64,000 nucleotides of DNA from Legionella bononiensis (GTDB lineage Bacteria; Pseudomonadota; Gammaproteobacteria; Legionellales; Legionellaceae). Shown piece by piece: positions 17,382-26,229 of this stretch. Made by a program: the position numbers and the translations under genes. The stretch's first letter is position 1. Every line of letters starts with the position of its first letter. Where the stretch lies: the NCBI RefSeq assembly GCF_016786215.1, contig NZ_JADOBG010000010.1, forward strand, positions 248,001 through 312,000, written 5' to 3'. Below the pieces are notes generated by a model. It was not told the DNA's origin. It did not search any database and was given only the letters and a program-made list of their open reading frames with translations.

Positions 17382-18470
17382 TTAATTTATCATGCTTATT
17401 TTTTTTAATAAGTTCTTTTTCTGCTCAGCCGTGCCTTTGAATGAACTCAATGCCGCGAGCAAATCGTCTCGGGATGTTTGAATTTCATCTAAGCGTGCCT
17501 TATTGTTAATCATCCAGGAAAGCGCCCAGTAATAAGCTGTTACCGAGTGTTCGAAGGCCATAATCGTAGTCTCAATACTTAATAAATCGTCTGATTCCAA
17601 CTTTAGTGTAGATAAATCAATTTGAGGAAAAAAGTAGGTTTTATCCTTCATTGTCAGTTGGGTATCGTGAAATATTGGAATTTCTGTTTTTAACGCAAAA
17701 CCAGTGGTCCGCATTTGCCAAAAAATTTCAGCATTGTCTGAATAAGCCTGATCTAATTGTTCCCTTTCTTCTTTTGAGCGATCGGGTTGCGTTGCAAGTT
17801 TTGTAATCTCGATTAATTTTGTCAATTGACGAGACAGTTCCTTTTCTAGCTCCACTAATGATTGAAGCAAGGCATCTCTGTCTTCCAGGCGCAACAGTTG
17901 AATTTGAGCATCGTTTGTATCCGCATTTCTCGCCCCATCTACCAAAAACCTGTGTAACGATTCACTAGTGATATTTGAAGGCAATCTTTCTTTGATTTCT
18001 TTTAAGAGATCAGTTAAATAGCCCAGTGTCTCAAATGCCCTTTCCGGATTTGAAATATCGCTTGAGAGCAGCATCTCTGCAGTATCTGTAAGATTGGGTA
18101 AATAAAAATGTAAATGAGCTTGATCACTATTATCATAGAGATCAATCGTGACATCTTTATATCCCAATACATGCAGCTTTAATGGCTTTAAATAGTTGAC
18201 CAGACTAAATTTTTTTGCTTGAAAGCGAGCGTTAATGTGAGGGTCGTAAGTACCCATGGCTAAAACAACAGCGGCTAAATTGAGCAGGCTTTTCATTTGT
18301 TGATCTATATGTATCACTGCTTTATTCGCTTTTTCGATAATATATAACAAATCTGGTGAAGCTAGTGTAATACGTGCTGTTGGTTTTGTTGCTGTATTCT
18401 CTGCATGAACTGGTATACAGAATAAAAGACAAAGAAAAAAGCAAAATACTGATTTAATAAAAGACATCAT
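17382..18470 (-). CDS. Secreted helical protein of unknown function
   Basis: A 362-residue exported protein: ribosome site GGGAG before tandem ATGs and a signal peptide ending near VHAEN. The mature protein is almost entirely helical with heptad patterns, especially residues 150-270 (LEKELSRQLTKLIEITKLA). One stretch around residues 225-265 (DRSKEEREQL...TTGFALKTEI) recalls the conserved N-terminal helix of flagellins, but this is a weak resemblance and no flagellar gene is near. It has no membrane segment after the signal. It could be periplasmic or secreted. Single gene. Confidence 0.65.
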   Translation of the reverse strand: MMSFIKSVFCFFLCLLFCIPVHAENTATKPTARITLASPDLLYIIEKANKAVIHIDQQMKSLLNLAAVVLAMGTYDPHINARFQAKKFSLVNYLKPLKLHVLGYKDVTIDLYDNSDQAHLHFYLPNLTDTAEMLLSSDISNPERAFETLGYLTDLLKEIKERLPSNITSESLHRFLVDGARNADTNDAQIQLLRLEDRDALLQSLVELEKELSRQLTKLIEITKLATQPDRSKEEREQLDQAYSDNAEIFWQMRTTGFALKTEIPIFHDTQLTMKDKTYFFPQIDLSTLKLESDDLLSIETTIMAFEHSVTAYYWALSWMINNKARLDEIQTSRDDLLAALSSFKGTAEQKKNLLKKISMIN

Positions 18471-18952
18471 TACTCCCTGTTATGATTGAATATCTGAACA
18501 CAATGACATGGAATGTGAGACAAGAACAGAGGTGTTTAAATACATCACATGACAGAATCTTGTCGTTCATAGATACCAAAATTTGAAGTTATTCTTGATT
18601 TTGAAACGTGGAACATTAATTATGTTTTTTTTGAGATCAATTTTAGCTTGCATGTACTTTATGAGGAGAAGCAAAAAGCAAGACTCGCGCCCTTTGCCAA
18701 TCAATAAACCTGATGCCCCCTAATAACATGGGGCGGCCCTTATTTTAAAAATCCATTAGGTTGAACTTGATTTTATCTGTATATAAATTCCAATAAGAAA
18801 CTTGATTTAGTCCTGATTGCTTTTTTCACAATAAATTGCAAAATCAAGGTAGGAAGCAATTCAATTACAAATAAAATTAATGTGTGGTAATAGTAATTGC
18901 AATTTACAAGAATTTCAGTGGTAGAAAATTACTATTGACATGCAGAATAATG
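18471..18952. other. Intergenic, nothing recognised
   Basis: AT-rich spacer between two minus-strand genes. It contains a short GC-rich hairpin-like patch near 18714-18737 (GCCCC/GGGGC) but no clear terminator, gene or repeat. Confidence 0.4.
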
Positions 18953-20311
18953 TCAATTTGTTTTAAATACATTGTGGACATTGGAGAAAAAATACCCTGA
19001 AATAAACATCGCAGGAAGAGCAATGATAGTCCAATACCAAATATAATTTCCCTCTTCACCTAGATAATATAAAAAGAAATATCCCAAAAATATACTGAAA
19101 AAAATACTTACTAAGGAACCTAATCTTGAAATCCTTTTAAAGTAAAATATCGCAATAACAGAAAAATAAATACTTGCTATCTGCATCACTGCCAATACTG
19201 CGGCGTGTAAGACACTCTCAATATTATTTAAAGCTATAGTACAACTGATTAATCCTATCATTACCCAAATGAAATAGTTGATGGTTGGAGAGGATTGATC
19301 TGTTTTTTGGAAAAAACCAAGACTAACCATACCTAAAATTGAACTCCAAACTCCGCAGATGGTAGTGGTTGCAATGTAAAAAAATAAAATATCATAAAAC
19401 ACAGTATAGTTAGATGGTATAAAAGTAAGTATGGTTTGGGGAAAAGCTGTTTCTGGGTCAGTTAAAGCTACTCCATGTTGTTTTAAAAAAATACCAAAAG
19501 CAACTATGGCAGAATAAAAAGTGAATATTAATATAGAAGAGTAAACAGAAGCTTTATATGCTGTATTGGTATCCTTTGCTGAGAAAATTTTTTGTCCCCA
19601 CCAAGGTGCAATACTGTACATAATGGATTGTAAAAAGAATAAAGCAATCAAATAATTGGTAGGTAATGTGGTTGATTGTTGCTTTAGAGTGCTCTCGATT
19701 GAACCGAATTCTTGAGTAGAAAATAAACTAAATGCGCAGGAGATTAAACAAGCCACGATCAATAGAGTCATGAGTATAAATCCTACGACATCCATGCGAA
19801 TAATTCCTATCAATCCTTTTTTAATCACTGAAACAACACAAAATGTCAAAATCAGAATAACAAACACAATGGATGATAATTCCGGATAAATACTACCAAA
19901 ATAAATCATCGTTCCTTTTAGATAAGTTGCAGTTAAAATGAGTAAGGACAGTATCAAAATAATCCGAACAACGTTCCCGACAGCGTACCCTAAATGCCTA
20001 TCAAATAATGTGGACACACAGGAAACATCAACATCCTTCCATTTTTTACATGTTGTAACTGTTGCAAAAAATGGACTGAGAAATGCTATAGCTGCCATCC
20101 AAAACGCTCTATATCCAGCTTGATATCCCAACGAAGCCATTACTATGAGCGCCATAGGGTTAATTTCTGTCATAACAAGAGTAGAAATTAAATAAAATAA
20201 ATTGGTGTTTTTGCCTGCAGTTACATACTCTGATTGATTCCTGGCTTTTTTCGCTCGCAAAATAAATACCGTAGAGAGTAAAAATAATAGTGTTGAAATA
20301 ATGTTAATCAT
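18953..20311 (-). CDS. Sodium/solute symporter (SSS) family transporter
   Basis: Inner-membrane protein of about 452 residues with roughly 12-13 hydrophobic helices, the size and layout of SSS transporters that couple sodium to uptake of sugars, amino acids or organic acids. Family-like features include the early unwound region LVMTEINPMALIVMASLGYQAG and the SIAPWWGQKIFSAKD segment, which in SSS proteins follows helix 6. The start is taken at the ATG at 20311, because it overlaps the stop of the upstream gene by eight bases (ATGATTAA), a translational-coupling layout; the frame is open to 20332. The partner oxidoreductase suggests a sugar, inositol or similar substrate. Confidence 0.8.
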   Translation of the reverse strand: MINIISTLLFLLSTVFILRAKKARNQSEYVTAGKNTNLFYLISTLVMTEINPMALIVMASLGYQAGYRAFWMAAIAFLSPFFATVTTCKKWKDVDVSCVSTLFDRHLGYAVGNVVRIILILSLLILTATYLKGTMIYFGSIYPELSSIVFVILILTFCVVSVIKKGLIGIIRMDVVGFILMTLLIVACLISCAFSLFSTQEFGSIESTLKQQSTTLPTNYLIALFFLQSIMYSIAPWWGQKIFSAKDTNTAYKASVYSSILIFTFYSAIVAFGIFLKQHGVALTDPETAFPQTILTFIPSNYTVFYDILFFYIATTTICGVWSSILGMVSLGFFQKTDQSSPTINYFIWVMIGLISCTIALNNIESVLHAAVLAVMQIASIYFSVIAIFYFKRISRLGSLVSIFFSIFLGYFFLYYLGEEGNYIWYWTIIALPAMFISGYFFSNVHNVFKTN

Positions 20312-21290
20312 CAAGTCCAGACCTGTGATCATTTATTAACATCTTCATACAATTAATGCCATTAATGATGGATAACTCATTGAGAAGATATTGGTCATAA
20401 TCATCATTATTTATAGAATATAGAGCTTTCTCCAAAATCTTTTGGCATGGAGAGGATGATGTGACAGAAATAAGCTCGACAACTTCGTCATTAGAATCTT
20501 TTATGATTAAATGATCTTTATCATTGCTTGAAAAAATTACTTTTGTTTGATTGGCATAAATTAATTCAAACCCATATTCAAACCCATTCGGGTGGGTTAC
20601 AGGCATAAAGCCTTCCATCTCTAGTTCAAATTCAGGATAGCTCCATAATTTGGTGCATTTTCGTGCACTAATTTCATCTACCAAAGTATGCTTGGGCATG
20701 CTAAATAGCTGTAAACAAAAGTCCGTATCATGTGACAATAAATCGAATCGTGCAGACACTCGGTCCATGTAATCCTCTGGAACCGCTCCAATTCTATAAA
20801 CCCGGTATTTTTTAATTGTGTTACGATTAGTACTATTCACCAGTTCTTTAAGCTTTAAAAAGGCCGGTGTCCCATGCAACGAAAAACCGATAAACAATTT
20901 TTTTCTGGTTATAAAAGAAATTTGCTTTAGATGCTCTGCTTCTTCGAAGTTGATGCACAATGGTTTTTCCGTTAAAACATGACTGTTATTACGCATTGCC
21001 AAACTGGAATAGTAACAATGCGAGTCTTTATGAGTGGTTACAATTGTCAGGATAGGATTGTGTTCCCAGACTGCATTCAGAGTATCAACAAGTTCAATTT
21101 TATCGATGTCTATTGCTACATTGTTACTGATATCAAAAGGATTATTGTCATTCAATACTCGATTTTTAAAGGTAGCGCTTTGATGAATATCGTTGTCATA
21201 GCATATAACTTTATCTGCTAAGCAGGAGGCATATTTCGCATAAGAAGCGCCCATTTGCCCTAACCCAATTATAGCGATGGTGAATGTCAT
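20304..21290 (-). CDS. Gfo/Idh/MocA-family oxidoreductase
   Basis: NAD(P)-dependent dehydrogenase of 328 residues. N-terminal Rossmann motif is GLGQMG at residues 8-13, the family hallmark EKPL lies near residue 108, and the catalytic-type SHDTDFCLQLF is near 185. Family members oxidise sugars, inositols or amino sugars, or transfer hydride for glycoside cleavage. It is translationally coupled to the downstream symporter, so it probably acts on what the transporter imports. It is divergent from a LuxR-type regulator only 64 bases away, which likely controls the pair. Confidence 0.85.
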   Translation of the reverse strand: MTFTIAIIGLGQMGASYAKYASCLADKVICYDNDIHQSATFKNRVLNDNNPFDISNNVAIDIDKIELVDTLNAVWEHNPILTIVTTHKDSHCYYSSLAMRNNSHVLTEKPLCINFEEAEHLKQISFITRKKLFIGFSLHGTPAFLKLKELVNSTNRNTIKKYRVYRIGAVPEDYMDRVSARFDLLSHDTDFCLQLFSMPKHTLVDEISARKCTKLWSYPEFELEMEGFMPVTHPNGFEYGFELIYANQTKVIFSSNDKDHLIIKDSNDEVVELISVTSSSPCQKILEKALYSINNDDYDQYLLNELSIINGINCMKMLINDHRSGLDD

Positions 21291-21354
21291 TTTTTATACT
21301 AGTGAAATGATAATAAATATAATATATTGCTACTATGAATAATATTATCGCACT

Positions 21355-22197
21355 ATGTTTGAAATGACTATAGCAATTCCTAAAAATCATATTTCAGTTT
21401 CTTGTGGAGAACACATTTGTGAAATTGCGAAGCCACTTTTAGATTCCGGGCTTTCTTATTTTGAACATGTTCGAATTTATGAAAATGGTACAATTGCATG
21501 GCTCTCTACAAACGATGAGCGAGCTCGCTCTATTCTCGAAAATGAAATTGCAGGCGCTTTGGATTTTGATTTTGGCAAACTAAAGCAAAAAAGGCATCTG
21601 TTTGCTGAGGACATAGTTGAAACCATTAAAGATCCAGTAATGCGTCAGGTTGCAAATGATAAATTGACTGTTTCCAGAAATAATTATGATATTAGGAATC
21701 TTTTTCAGTTAGTGAATATTAAGAAAGGAATGTATGAAGCTTTTGTTTTTGGTACAAATGAAAAATCAAATTTGCAAAAAAGTGATTATATTAAATTAAT
21801 TCCAGCATTAGAGCATTTTATTTTTTTCTATTATGACAAGGCTGAACAATTAATACAAAAAGCAGAAAAAGAAGCAATTAAAATTCCGGGGGTCACAATC
21901 GACGTAACCGAACCAACCTCACCACCTCAAGCACTTACAAAAGCCAACAGATACTATTTTAATTTAGCAAAAAAGAATGAATATTTAACCAATAGAGAAT
22001 ATGAAGCTATCTATTTATTAAATCATGGGTATTCAAGAAAGAAAATTGCTGAAACCTTGTGTTTGAAAACAAGAACCATAGATTCTTTACTAGCCAATGC
22101 AGTCGAAAGAAATGAGGCTTATAATCTTAGAAACCTGATCAAAAAAATAAAAGATAGCGATATTAGATTTTGTCTGGATTCGGGAATTTATTGTTAA
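21355..22197 (+). CDS. LuxR-type transcriptional regulator
   Basis: A 280-residue protein with a C-terminal LuxR/GerE helix-turn-helix at about 215-275 (LTNREYEAIYLLNHGYSRKKIAETLCLKTRTIDSLL). The N-terminal 190 residues are an unassigned sensing domain. Similar Legionella LuxR proteins with an atypical N-terminal domain exist in numbers and are not linked to acyl-homoserine lactones. No receiver-domain aspartate pattern is seen. It is divergent from the Gfo/Idh-symporter pair with 64 bases between starts, so mutual promoter control is likely. The start could also be the ATG at 21364. Confidence 0.83.
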   Translation: MFEMTIAIPKNHISVSCGEHICEIAKPLLDSGLSYFEHVRIYENGTIAWLSTNDERARSILENEIAGALDFDFGKLKQKRHLFAEDIVETIKDPVMRQVANDKLTVSRNNYDIRNLFQLVNIKKGMYEAFVFGTNEKSNLQKSDYIKLIPALEHFIFFYYDKAEQLIQKAEKEAIKIPGVTIDVTEPTSPPQALTKANRYYFNLAKKNEYLTNREYEAIYLLNHGYSRKKIAETLCLKTRTIDSLLANAVERNEAYNLRNLIKKIKDSDIRFCLDSGIYC

Positions 22198-22223
22198 ATT
22201 TAATTGCGCTATGACTTATTTAA

Positions 22224-22540
22224 AGCAGGCGTAGCCTGGGAGTAGGCCCAAAGGGCCGTATCCCAGGTTTTCATTCCACATTCACGCTCCAAACCTTCCA
22301 TGGACTCCATCCTATCCCCAATGTTCCTGGATTATTCCCGTCTGAACATAATGAAAATGAGGTTCAGATCTTGTCTTTTGTTTTAAGATAATGAAAGCTC
22401 GCTCTGCCCCTCTAATTTGTTTAATTGTTTATATAGTTGGATTTCCTATGAATAGCATTTTATAGGTGATTGTTGAGTTATGGTAGTAAAATGAAAACCT
22501 GGGATACAGCCCTTTGGGCCTACTCCCAGGCTACGCCGGC
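22224..22540. mobile_element. Composite REP element B (deleted RAYT copy)
   Basis: About 317 bp bounded by the same REP hairpins as element A in inverted orientation (22224-22270 and 22492-22540). The left interior (to about 22350) repeats the decayed RAYT 3' end, with more deletions than element A. The right interior (about 22435-22495) matches that of element A nearly base for base (TTTCCTATGAATAGCATTTT region). It lies immediately after the LuxR gene stop, where the first hairpin may also act as a transcription barrier. Confidence 0.75.
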
Positions 22541-22583
22541 TCGAGGTAGTCATCTGCCCACTACATTGGGTGTTGTAAACAGG

Positions 22584-23813
22584 CTATGGCGTGACGCGAG
22601 CTGAATGGTGTTCTTCTTCCTTGGCACGGCTCTCATAGTCAAGCGTCATCTTCTTGAACTCTAGGATTGTTGAGGCCAGTTGTGTTACAAACTCATCAAG
22701 AATTGCCTTATTTTCTTTTTGGTGATCAAACCGGGTTGGTTCTTTGTTAATGGTGCTTAATGTACCATCACATGCGTCAATGAACACACGCATCAAAGAG
22801 GAGTGCATCTCGCTATTGACATGAAAATGTTCACTAGTCTTTGGAAGCCTGGCGTTAACAAGAGATTCATAGATTTCTTTCATCTTCAAGATGTCTTTGG
22901 CAGTCAATATGAAGATACTGAATTCCTGAACTTGCGTCATCCAGTACAAGGAAATTTCAGCACATTGAAGCACCATTTTTGAATTTTGGCGCTGCTTGTC
23001 AAGAGATAACCACGCCGGATCCCATGCCCTACTAAATTCTAAAGCGGATGCCACAACATGGCTGACATAACCCTCATATCCGTGTCTACGTATCAAGGCG
23101 CTCCTTTGTAAATGGGGACTGAAATGTCTTTCTTTGGTAGTGAGATGCGTATGCCACCATATTTCCCACATATCGTACGATGATGCTTTGATGCCAAGGT
23201 TAATACCAAGATAACGGATATAAAAATGTCTATAGGACTTTGGATCATCTGGAACCGATCGAATACTTGGAATCGATGAATCATCTATATCACTTGAATG
23301 TCCGGATGAGTCATCAGCATAGAGTAAATGCTCAGAGCCATCGCTAGCTTTAACTAACAATGCTTTTCTTGTGAATAAGAGGGTTGAATCATCTGATGGT
23401 GTGCGAGGCCGATGAGAGTGAAAAAAACGAGGGGGAGCCGTAGAATTATTTGTTATTGAACCAGAACGAATTGGCGTAATCTTGCTGCTCTCACCGTGCT
23501 CATAAGGCAGCAGATCGCTATCAGCCGCATCTGGAGAGTTTGATGAAGATGGCGCGTTATACTGGATCTCGTTTACAGTGCAAACGATAAGTCCCGTGAG
23601 CAATAAGCCGCAAGTAACGTAAAACAACACGTTTCCTCTATAACACGACTTAGGCAAAAATACTTTTTGAAATGAATCGCAAAAATGCCTTCCTCTTCTG
23701 CGTTGGGCTTCCTCCCCAATACCTCGGCGGTAGCTATCTCTATCTATAGTCGCGTTTTTTCTATGGGTGACAAGTACCGGTTTTCCGACATTTCTATTGT
23801 AGTTGTAGGGCAT
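22584..23813 (-). CDS. Unknown one-TM protein, candidate effector
   Basis: Unrecognised 409-residue protein. The start is the ATG at 23813, which has AAGGAG eight bases upstream. A basic N-terminus (RRGRHFCD) precedes one hydrophobic helix at about residues 60-80 (VLFYVTCGLLLTGLIVCTV). Then comes a Ser/Asp/Pro-rich low-complexity stretch (about 90-190) and a helical C-terminal domain. The tail is Glu/Arg-rich (SRAKEEEHHSARVTP), reminiscent of the 'E-block' secretion signal of Dot/Icm effectors. It sits between REP elements with no operon partner. Effector status is only inferred; a plain inner-membrane protein is the alternative. Confidence 0.6.
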   Translation of the reverse strand: MPYNYNRNVGKPVLVTHRKNATIDRDSYRRGIGEEAQRRRGRHFCDSFQKVFLPKSCYRGNVLFYVTCGLLLTGLIVCTVNEIQYNAPSSSNSPDAADSDLLPYEHGESSKITPIRSGSITNNSTAPPRFFHSHRPRTPSDDSTLLFTRKALLVKASDGSEHLLYADDSSGHSSDIDDSSIPSIRSVPDDPKSYRHFYIRYLGINLGIKASSYDMWEIWWHTHLTTKERHFSPHLQRSALIRRHGYEGYVSHVVASALEFSRAWDPAWLSLDKQRQNSKMVLQCAEISLYWMTQVQEFSIFILTAKDILKMKEIYESLVNARLPKTSEHFHVNSEMHSSLMRVFIDACDGTLSTINKEPTRFDHQKENKAILDEFVTQLASTILEFKKMTLDYESRAKEEEHHSARVTP

Positions 23814-24230
23814 GAAGAATCTCCTTATCTGATTTTTTTGATTTTGTAACGGGAATTTCGCAGGCAAGATTGGAATCTTTTTTAATTAACTCCATGAAAT
23901 CAAAAAAAACTGGATTATGGTATGCGAACCGATAAATTACGCACCAATGTTACAGTTTGCCGCTTTATAACATGAAGTCTGCATGATAGGAACAGTTTCA
24001 GCATACCATAAACACTGTGTTATTTTTTTGTATACACCAGGGCCTGTCGACAATTACCATTCTCGGCTGCAAATCATCTCAATTGCCCCTGCGAGAAGAG
24101 CCCCTACGTCACCAAGTTGTTTGTTCCGCATAACCAGGTAGCAACAAGGATCTATACTCAGGTACACTAAACCGCAGAAAATGATTACCTGGAATAGGGA
24201 TAAGCGTAATTTTTTCCAGGGTAGTATGCG
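23814..24230. other. Intergenic, nothing recognised
   Basis: Upstream region of the candidate effector gene. A PmrA-type direct repeat was looked for and not found. No gene, RNA or terminator recognised. Confidence 0.4.
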
Positions 24231-24280
24231 GCAGCAGGCGTAGCCTGGGAGTAGGTCCAGAGGGCCGTATTCTAGGTTTA
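24231..24280. repeat. REP-type repeat next to RAYT fragment
   Basis: Another copy of the hairpin family, with a few substitutions (GGTCC, TTCTAGG) that weaken both stems. It lies just downstream of the RAYT gene fragment, the usual place for a REP of its own transposase. No inverted partner is seen beyond 24609. Confidence 0.75.
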
Positions 24281-24294
24281 CAGTTCACCTTCAT

Positions 24295-24609
24295 TCACTC
24301 TCCAAACTCTCCTTGGACCCCATCATATCCCCAATTTTCTTGCAATACTCCATTCCGAACATAACGATGGAAACTGGAATACGGCCATTCTTTAGCTGAG
24401 GGTACATATCCATGTTTAACAGGGTTAAAGTGGATGTAATCGATATGTGCTTGTAAGTCTGATTCATCTCGAATTCGATGCTCCCAAAACCGACGTTGCC
24501 AAAGAGGATACTCTCCTCGTTGATTACTGGGTGAGTAGTTACTATGAAGAGTAATCATCAGTTCATAATATAAAGTTGAGTTGTAAATAAATGTATAGAC
24601 CAGGGGCAT
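24295..24609 (-). pseudogene. REP-associated tyrosine transposase (RAYT), truncated
   Basis: C-terminal part of a RAYT (Y1/IS200-like transposase): YPLWQRRFWEHRIRDESDL, then the diagnostic HIDYIHFNPVKHGYV, WPYSSFHRYV and G-x-x-x-x-x-W-G. Complete RAYTs are about 150-180 residues and carry an HUH metal-binding motif and another 60 residues before this point; these are missing, and the first 20 residues here do not look like the family. It is therefore inactive. Elements A and B carry copies of its 3' end, so this family has multiplied in the region. Confidence 0.85.
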
Positions 24610-24693
24610 TGTTTACAGCTCAGCATTTATTAGTGATTTGAGCGTTTTATTGATTTGATCTGTTTGTGATCATGAGGTTATTTTCAATAGGTT

Positions 24694-26229
24694 TTACTTA
24701 AGTTCCATTGAATCAATAAGTTCAACACGATTACGTCCTAAAGTTTTAGCGCGATACAGCGCTTTATCAGCAAGATCTAATAAATTGATGGGCTCACCGT
24801 GTAACGGGATGCAGGATACAACGCCTATACTGATTGTTACAAATTCAGAAACGTTTGAATCGGGATGCGATAGTTTTAGTGCACAAACTGCATTTTGAAG
24901 CGCCACGGCCATTAACTTTGCACCTTCCAGGTCAGTATCTGGTAAAATACAGGCAAATTCTTCGCCACCATATCGAGCAATCAAGTCGGTGGTACGACGT
25001 ATTGTGCTTTTAAATGCCTGAGCAACACGCTTTAGAGCATCGTCGCCTGCAAGGTGACCAAGGCTATCATTATACCGCTTAAAGAAATCGATATCGGTCA
25101 TTATAATTGCTAAAGGTTTTTTATTCCGACATGCACGATTCCATTCATCCTTTAGAAAGTCATCGAATCTACGACGATTTGCAATACCGGTTAATCCATC
25201 CATATAAGACATATCTTGAAGCATAGTTTGCAATTTCTTTTTCTCGGTAATATCTTCTCCTACACTAACAAAATGTTGAATCACTCCGTGTTCATCAAAT
25301 ACGGGGGCAATATTCCAGGATTGCCAGAAATGGCTGCCATCTTTTCGACAATAAAGAAGTTCCCCATTCCAAGATGTTCCTGATTGGATGGTTTGCCACA
25401 ATTTTGTATAGGCGTTTCCAGGAGTTAGATCACCATGAAAAATATTTGTTTTTTTACCATACAGTTCCTCTTTGGTATACCCCGTTGATTTTGTGACCTG
25501 AGGATTAACGTAAATAATCGTTCTGTTTTTATCAAAAATTAGTACTGATGCCGGGCTTTGTTCAATTGCTGACTGCATTTCACGTAATCGATTGCGTTCT
25601 TTTATAGATTGAGTGATATCATGAAATGCGACAACAGCTCCTTTGGTGTTTCCTTTTAACAGGATAGGAGTTGTTATAATTGAAGCGGGAAAACAGGTTC
25701 CATCTTTACGCCAATAATATTCATCATCACTTGAATAAGGTTGTTCTGTTTGTATTACCCTTATGTTATTACAGAGTTCTATGGGAAAAGGAGTTTTATT
25801 ATGATAGGAATGATGAAATAAATAATGGGAATTTTTACCTAACAGTTCAGTCTCAGTATAACCCAATAGTCTACAGGCAGCCTCATTAACAAATTCAATC
25901 AATGCGTCTTTATTGATGACTATTATTCCTTCTCCAAGTGCTGATGTAATATCATGTAAATAGTGCTCACTTAATTCAACCTGTTTTTTTGCTTCTTGCA
26001 GAGCACGGGTTATCTTGGCATTTGTTTGAAGTGCCATCTCTAGTTCTTTGGTGCGTGTTCGTATCTTGTCCTCCAATATAATCGTATCCTTGAATACCCC
26101 AAACTCTGTTCTGGGCGCATTCATATCTTGTTCTGCTTTATTAATCAATGCATTAATAATTTTATTGAGCCGTTCAATTTCATTGCGGAGTTCTTGTTCA
26201 TTTTGGTTTTTCATTGGTTTGTTAGTCAT
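24694..26229 (-). CDS. PAS-domain diguanylate cyclase
   Basis: Cytoplasmic signalling enzyme of 511 residues that makes cyclic di-GMP from two GTP. Order: N-terminal coiled coil (about 5-80), PAS (about 90-200, with GEGIIVINKDALIEFVNEAACRLLGYT), a second PAS+PAC (about 215-335, QSPASVLIFDKNRTIIYVNPQ) and a GGDEF domain with YGGEEF at the active site. GGEEF is an active variant. The start is the ATG at 26229, overlapping the FIST gene stop by eight bases (ATGACTAA); the frame is open to 26253. Coupling to FIST implies one sensory unit. Confidence 0.93.
   Translation of the reverse strand: MTNKPMKNQNEQELRNEIERLNKIINALINKAEQDMNAPRTEFGVFKDTIILEDKIRTRTKELEMALQTNAKITRALQEAKKQVELSEHYLHDITSALGEGIIVINKDALIEFVNEAACRLLGYTETELLGKNSHYLFHHSYHNKTPFPIELCNNIRVIQTEQPYSSDDEYYWRKDGTCFPASIITTPILLKGNTKGAVVAFHDITQSIKERNRLREMQSAIEQSPASVLIFDKNRTIIYVNPQVTKSTGYTKEELYGKKTNIFHGDLTPGNAYTKLWQTIQSGTSWNGELLYCRKDGSHFWQSWNIAPVFDEHGVIQHFVSVGEDITEKKKLQTMLQDMSYMDGLTGIANRRRFDDFLKDEWNRACRNKKPLAIIMTDIDFFKRYNDSLGHLAGDDALKRVAQAFKSTIRRTTDLIARYGGEEFACILPDTDLEGAKLMAVALQNAVCALKLSHPDSNVSEFVTISIGVVSCIPLHGEPINLLDLADKALYRAKTLGRNRVELIDSMELK

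Noticed and set aside
23814..24000. PmrA box upstream of the candidate effector gene
   Set aside because: AT-rich patches contain TTAA but no two YTTAAK half-sites five bases apart.
24109..24294. Minus-strand frame between the RAYT fragment and the candidate effector
   Set aside because: It reads through the REP repeat and lacks a start signal or protein-like composition.
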